DNA of 64,000 nt from Owenia fusiformis (Eukaryota; Annelida; Polychaeta; Sabellida; Oweniidae), in the NCBI GenBank assembly GCA_903813345.2, contig CAIIXF020000001.1, forward strand, positions 21,347,915 to 21,411,914, read 5' to 3'. The notes below the pieces were generated by a model, which did not search any database, was not told the DNA's origin, and saw only the letters and a list, made by a program, of their open reading frames with translations. This document shows positions 58,320-64,000 of the stretch, piece after piece (position 1 is the stretch's first letter; each line of letters opens with the position of its first letter). Both the position numbers and the translations under genes were made by a program.

Positions 58320-60584
58320 AGTAGTGTTTATCAGAAAGAACTGGACTTACACCCGAGATAACATACACATCAGAATATTACCTTAGTATCTCTTTGGATA
58401 TGATTTAAAGATAGCATTTCATGTTTAAATGATTCACACATATGGATAAAATGGCTGTAAAAGATTGGAAAGGAAATATGCTTTTTAAAGGTAAGATTAT
58501 GTATTTCAAGAAAATTATCCAACATATACATTCAGCCTGTGCTATAGGCCACAGATTGAGCTAGGCACGTATTGATTTGCCAGGCGGCTAAAGCTACATA
58601 ACTGTTTGCTGTTCTAAGTTCACTGGCTATTACTATGTAAAACATCAACTGTGTGCACATACACTTTACAGCCAGGGATAAAAATTCAGTTTAAGTCTGG
58701 TATTGGTTTACCTGGCCAAGTTGTTGAATTCACCATGTAAATGTACTTGGTATTTTATCTGAATGTTTAAATAATATTAATGCTTTTGTGGTTTCTTAAG
58801 GGCACATGCTGTTATGCAGAACATTATTCTCACAGCGCTTTAATAATCAGTGTATGGAAATTATAGCATATATATATACAAATGTATTATACTGTATTTG
58901 TTAATGGTCCCTAGATTTTTTTGCTATTTATATACCAGTATAGCACTGTAGTATTCAAATGCGCACCACATGTAAATCTCTTATAAATTAATGATCATGA
59001 TGACGACTTGTATGTTACAAAACAAGTGCCAATATATGCTAGATACATATGGCTGTAGATCCAGCATGTGAAATACTGGTATTCATATGTCTATTGATCG
59101 TGTAGCTAGGCACAACAAGTAGAATGATTCATGTGAATGTATTTAATCATGCCATTATAGAGAAAATCATTATAGAGTATATAGTAAAACTGTCGAGTAG
59201 AAAACTTCAAGAGAAAACTTAAGTTGAACACTTTTTATAGTTAACAAACTCAGTGACATGCTTTTTATGTGGTCAAGCAGAGCATTCGATAGCATGGCCC
59301 TTATATTTTAAAAGCACATTAATTTTGGGCATTAGCTATATACCTGTTTCTTCAATCGATTTGAACATTCATTTTCTCCTTGTCAATCTCAAATCATGGA
59401 CATAACGCTATATTTCTGAGTAGTACGCCACCACGGGAACAAGAGTTGAGCGAAGCAAAAAAGAGTGTTTAGGGGGGTCTGGGGGTTCTCCCCACGAATA
59501 TTTTGAAATTTGGTTGTATTTGGAGCGAATTTGCAACCATCTGATAAGCCTGTGCATACCAGGCGCTACACCTGTCCAAATTGCAGAGGTGTTCACTTTA
59601 CTTTTTGAGATTCACGCAGTAAATTCAGACAGTGTTTCAAAATGTTAACATAGCCTTCTATTCTAGTTTGATAATTCATGCATGCATAAGAACAAATGAA
59701 CTTAATTTTGGTAATTCCTGTCACTTGGAGAAAATATGCTTTTTGTGCTAAGTTAAAGATGTAAACCATATATGGAATGAGTTATACAAGTATAAAGACC
59801 TGAAAATAATGTACTTCAATTAGGAAGCCATTAAAATTTCTGAACATGCGGATATCTCTCACAATTTATCGATTAGTTCTGTAAAAAGGTTCCTGTGACA
59901 ACTATTGAATTGCATGGCATTAGATTGATCTATGTTAACAGTTAGGTATCTAAACCACACTCGCATTTGGCACATAAGGTGGTCACCAAAATATTTGTTT
60001 TATTATATTATACACCAAAATCATAAATATATCCCAGGAGTAGTGACTATATATATATATACAGTGTATAGAGGTATCCACTGCTCTTAAGAATTTCTCA
60101 TATTTGACTTACATGATTGGTAAATATCACCTCGTGAATATACTTCATTTTACATGACCTGGATTTAACCAATGATAAAGTAAGAAGCTTGATCATGATA
60201 TGATAATTAAAAATGTTATTCACTTTTTCTGACCAGAAATCATTGATTGTAAAATGCACTGTGATATTATTATTATTGATATTATACTGGTTTACAGTAA
60301 TTTTTCATTTTATTTTGAAATTGATGAAACATTGCATTTCGGTAACCCGGTAATTGATTTCCAGTAACGGTAAATCTCAATTACCTGGAATTAATCGGTA
60401 TTACACATTTTACTGTCAGTCTCTAAGTGACAAACATGTAAGGTGTATTAACCTGGCAAAATAAGTGTTATTCAAATTTTGTGTCATAGCTGATAATTTG
60501 CCCTTAATGCCTATATTATTAAAATAAATTTGATCGGGGCAGACGATCAGTTTCATGTCATCTTGGCTTGAACTCTAGATTTTG

Positions 60585-60680
60585 AACTGGGTGTCATGTT
60601 TGAATTTTCAAGAGGGTGCAGCACATCACTTCAGTGCTATGGATATCACTTGCCAGATTCAAACATGACACCAGATTCAA
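60585..60680. repeat. Short inverted repeat
   Basis: AACTGGGTGTCATGTTTGAA (60585) and ATTCAAACATGACACCAGAT (60657) are opposed, with a 50-bp loop. TCATGTCATCTTGG and AAGATGACACCATG extend it outward. Confidence 0.6.
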
Positions 60681-61217
60681 TTTTAAAGCGAGTCTATACA
60701 GGTAATATAAGATGACACCATGTGTCTAATAAAATGCCATTGCATGTTGGTAATCTGTGGTATATACTGTTTTTCAAAAAGAACACCAAAGAGAAAATTG
60801 CTAAAAATCATCAAACATCTATTATTAATAAAAGACAATCTTCAATAGTACCATGTACTAGCTCTCCAGTGTCATTCAATGTAGTAGATGACGTTTTTGT
60901 AGAAGAAGTATTTGTACTTGTAGAAGTACAAGTATTTGTATTTTTTTATTTAATCGAATGTGGGTGCACTCTCTCTTTTTGTTTTGCATTTCTAGTTCAT
61001 ATACAATTGTACATCTTAACCCTTGACCCTCCCACTCATATACCTAAATTTCAAGACATGTTTCACAAAGCACACTAAATCATTGAAAAATCATGAATAA
61101 AAATGAGTCACCAAAATCAAAATATCTTACTTGAATTTTGTACTGTATACGTTTCACCCAGAAAAAGCACTTGGATCTTATTTGATGCCAGATAATCAAA
61201 ATTGACCAACCAAACCA

Positions 61218-61495
61218 ATATAGTGAAACCTGTATATTCAAACACCTCTCAATGTCAATACACGTACTTTTCTTGGTCTCAATGTCAATACACGTACTTT
61301 TCTTGGTCTCAATATCAATAGATGTACTTTTCTTGGTCTCAATGTCAATACATGTACTTTTCTTGGTCCCAATTTTGTTCACTTCCATAGATTCACTTAT
61401 TTAGAAAACCTTGAAATGTTAACATCTACATGTATAAATAGGAACACTTCTGGTCAATCCGAATGGCATTTGGATTCAACAGGTTCTACTGTACT
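61218..61495. repeat. CAGTGAAACCTG-type repeat carrying a 30-bp tandem array
   Basis: TAGTGAAACCTGTATATTCA starts it and CAACAGGTTCTACTGTA ends it. Its middle contains the four-unit array at 61250-61369. Confidence 0.55.
61250..61369 (-). repeat. 30-bp tandem repeat, four units
   Basis: Units containing CAATGTCAATACACGTACTT are repeated four times with one to three differences. Because 30 is a multiple of three, the minus strand stays open as a repeated TKKSTCIDIE decapeptide; this is not a gene. Confidence 0.9.
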
Positions 61496-61926
61496 TATTT
61501 ACATTCAGACGCTCGTTACATCTCCCCTCTTACATACTAGAATATCTGTCAGAAAAATGCCATGGTATATGATGATGTTACTTTTATTGTGATGATGTCA
61601 TCCCAATTCATGTTATTGTTTATGACAGGTCGTTTGGAATAAATCTCTTTCCTTATTCCAACAAGATATATGGCATATTAAATCTCCTCTCTCAATTATC
61701 TGGAGAGCAATAAAATTATCATGTTCTGTACTGTAAATATTGATAGACTTGAAGGCTGTGATAAGTAATGTCTCTGCCTATGTGGGTTTCTAATAAGAAT
61801 TAAAAATGTATATATTTCTGTTACAAGCAGTTACAAGGTTTGTTTAATAAGAAATTACACATCAGACGAAATCGTATGACAAGAAATGATATGGTCCTTC
61901 GCCATATTCTTAAATTGAAACACTTT

Positions 61927-62060
61927 TTATGTTACCACCAATAGTGGTGTCATATTGTTATGGTTTCCAACTTTTTTTTGTGACAGGGGTTCATGGTCAG
62001 CGTTTGGAGTTCAGCATCTGTAACAAATGGGAGGTGGTGGCGAGGTTACAGTGCATGTTA
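61927..62060 (+). repeat. Dispersed 130-bp repeat, copy 5
   Basis: TTATGTTACCACCAATAGTG, CATATTGTTATGGTTTCCAA and CATCTGTAACAAATGGGAGG match the family of 10.9 kb. Confidence 0.6.
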
Positions 62061-62186
62061 ATTGTTGTTAATGGTAGATGTTCACTGAAGAGAGATGTTT
62101 ACACTAGACAGATCTGTTCATTTTAGAAATATATTCCTATTAGAGAAATAAGTACACTAGAGAGAGGAGCTTAACAGAGAAATGTA

Positions 62187-62770
62187 CAGGGTGGTCCAAA
62201 AAATGGGAAACGTATTTCAAGCATAACCCTCAATCTTGGCCTAAACTGGTCGATAGCGTCATTGATATGCTTTTGAAATAATGAATGACACTTCTCAACA
62301 ATTCTACCATTAGGGGATAAAATAGATATAAAGGATTAATGGTACACCAACTATGTTAGTTCTCCCCATTAGTGGTCCATCAGGTGATCTGAGGGCCAGT
62401 GATTTCCTGATCTCATATTCGAATCATTTTGTTTTCCAAGAGATTGGAGTCCAAGCCATAGATCCCACAAGACAGTCAAATATTTAAAGGAGAGTGTGTA
62501 TAGATTCTCCAATCTCCCCCTTATCACTGGCCCCCAGATCATTCGATGCCAACATCTGCGACTACCACATATGGGGAAAACTAACAATTGGTATACCATG
62601 AACTCTTTACATCTATCCAGGACAGAATTGTTGAGAAGTGGAATTCGTTATTTCAAAAGCATATCAATGATGCTATTGACCAGTTTAGGCCAAGATTGAG
62701 GGTTATAATTGATCAAAATAGATGACATAATGAACATCTGTTTGTGGCGCCAAAAAACCTTGGTTTTTGC
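62187..62770. mobile_element. Tc1/IS630-type relic with inverted duplication of the transposase 3' end
   Basis: CAGGGTGGTCCAAAAAATGG after TA is a Tc1/mariner-type terminus. On the plus strand about 62520-62760 encodes a frameshifted WPPDHS / ANICDYHIWGKL, then FQKHINDAIDQFRPRLRVII and NEHLF, the C-terminal end of a Tc1/IS630 transposase. The same stretch lies on the minus strand at about 62460-62216, joined to the terminal repeat. The two copies form a palindrome with arms of about 240 bp. The element is non-functional. Confidence 0.7.
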
Positions 62771-64000
62771 AAGTTTTTGAAAACCTGTTTTGAATAAAAT
62801 GATATAATTTGTATTATGGACGCTGGTTGACATGTATTATAGTAAATTTGAATTTGAACTGATTGATCAAAAGGTATTCTTTATGAATATGTTCTCCTGT
62901 GATATGTGTATAAATTACAAGTTTACTGTATAGCATTAGAATGATCTCATGTGTTATTTGCTGGGCATTTAGTTTTATCAAGGTGACCTTAAATGCCTCA
63001 TATACTTGACCTTTGCTTAAAGATATAATAGAGACATATGTAATAAATAAGTTCTTTAATGGTATAATATAACTAGCTGTGCATAAATGTTCATCTCTTT
63101 TGGTTTATGACTAGTATTTTTTATAGGTTCTAGCCAAAACCCAGAATTTATTGTCATTCATCAGTATCATCTGATAAGCTGCAAATGGGTGTCTTGCATT
63201 TAATTTTCAAGCTATACATGTATATGTATTGTAAGATGTCAGTTGCACCATTGAAACAACATGCCTGATATACCTCCCATATATGTATGATTACAGTGAT
63301 ATTGAACTCAACAGATTCTTGATTATTAATATACCATTATATCCAAGTTTCACAAAGTAAACTTTTATAGTAATTTAGCAAGGCAATTTCAGGTTCTTGT
63401 CATATTCTGTTGAACCACATATTGTCGTGCTGACATTGACATCGTGCTGACATTGACATCGGTCTCCTGGTAGACTTTGAATAGCTGACTGTAAGGAATT
63501 ACATGTCATTGAAAGGATTCTACTTGATTTATTTCCTTTTTGTCTGTTTTTTATTGCCATATGATGATGGACTTGAACCATGCTTTGTTATTGTTAACCC
63601 CCTTTTTAACAAGCAAACTGTAATGAGTTGTGCTTTAAAGACATTTTAATGTTCAAATAATGGATAGGTCCTCCAGAGTTGAATAAAGGTTCTCTATATA
63701 GATAAAAGGAGACATCATCTGCCTGGTCCAATTATTATTCTGGAATAGAAAGCATTGGGTCTGGTATTCTGGTTCAATGATGTTCTTCATTCTTTCTCTT
63801 GCAATATTTCTCATTGCATCAAATAAATGAAACTCAAGTAGATTGCATTTTGATCCATCAAGGTATTACATATGACTGAAGGAATACACTGGTTCAACAG
63901 TATGAGTGGATTGCTACTCTGGGCTCAAATGTAAAAAAATCATCCTCTTACTAAGATTGATAATTTTTTTCAGTTTGCATTCAACCAATTAGTTCCAACT
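62771..64000. other. Non-coding right end
   Basis: No exon is seen. A 17-bp unit (TCGTGCTGACATTGACA) is tandemly doubled at 63425-63458. The minus 68-codon frame across it has no recognisable features. Confidence 0.4.

Larger units (their letters stand above)
56720..60583. other. Non-coding stretch with a microsatellite
   Basis: No exon is seen on either strand. The only structured parts are the TATGG microsatellite and scattered AT-rich runs, including an AT-dinucleotide run near 60048. A CAGTAAAACTG-like repeat lies at about 59183-59260. Confidence 0.4.

Noticed and set aside
60722-61078. 118-codon plus frame
   Set aside because: Low-complexity EVFVLVEVQVFVFF composition from a repeated GTAGAAGTA tract; no motif and no splice support.
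61080-61388. Minus frame with four TKKSTCIDIE repeats
   Set aside because: A 30-bp tandem repeat stays open by arithmetic; no other coding evidence.

Overview
The window looks like nuclear DNA of an AT-rich metazoan, probably a marine invertebrate; the exact phylum cannot be told from the sequence alone. The evidence is many short exons with GT-AG introns, ortholog-level matches to animal proteins, and a dense load of Tc1/mariner relics, miniature inverted-repeat elements, foldback elements and minisatellites. I recognised no retrovirus-like or other capsid-bearing element.

Layout. (1) 0-8.4 kb: a mariner transposase relic (125-851, minus), then the first two coding exons of a P-loop sulfotransferase (minus, 5838 to 1143, rest beyond the left edge). 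Its 4.2-kb intron is almost filled by nested foldback elements. (2) 8413-8543: a lone plus-strand exon that reads as the C-terminus of L-threonine 3-dehydrogenase. Its upstream exons are not visible, so either the sulfotransferase lies antisense in a TDH intron or this exon is an orphan. (3) 13.3-18.3 kb: 13 phase-consistent exons of a PLP-dependent sphingosine-1-phosphate lyase-like protein that looks closer to bacterial-type lyases than to vertebrate SGPL1. (4) 18.5-23.4 kb: a convergent intergenic stretch with a nearly whole-ended mariner MITE (20236-21267) and a Mutator-like foldback with 9-bp target duplications (21340-22021). (5) 23.4-31.9 kb: a complete 14-exon FBXO10 ortholog on the minus strand (about 1005 aa: F-box, acidic linker, beta-helix repeats, C-terminal CIIL prenylation box). 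(6) 35.2-35.7 kb: a likely bidirectional promoter with a CRE and YY1-like sites, serving FBXO10 leftward and an unidentified gene rightward. (7) 36-64 kb: two unassigned candidate exons (36477-36618 and 42307-42426). The rest is intron-like or intergenic DNA with transposon relics, minisatellites and palindromes.

The genes show no operon-like cooperation; they are ordinary neighbours (lipid breakdown, ubiquitin ligation, threonine catabolism, sulfation). The most unusual signal is a recurrent family of compound palindromes at about 19.6, 30.6, 39.6, 45.9 and 55.9 kb. Their arms contain CCC-GA-GGG-type cores that keep the same strand orientation in both arms, so a hairpin would place tandem G-A mismatches at fixed points.
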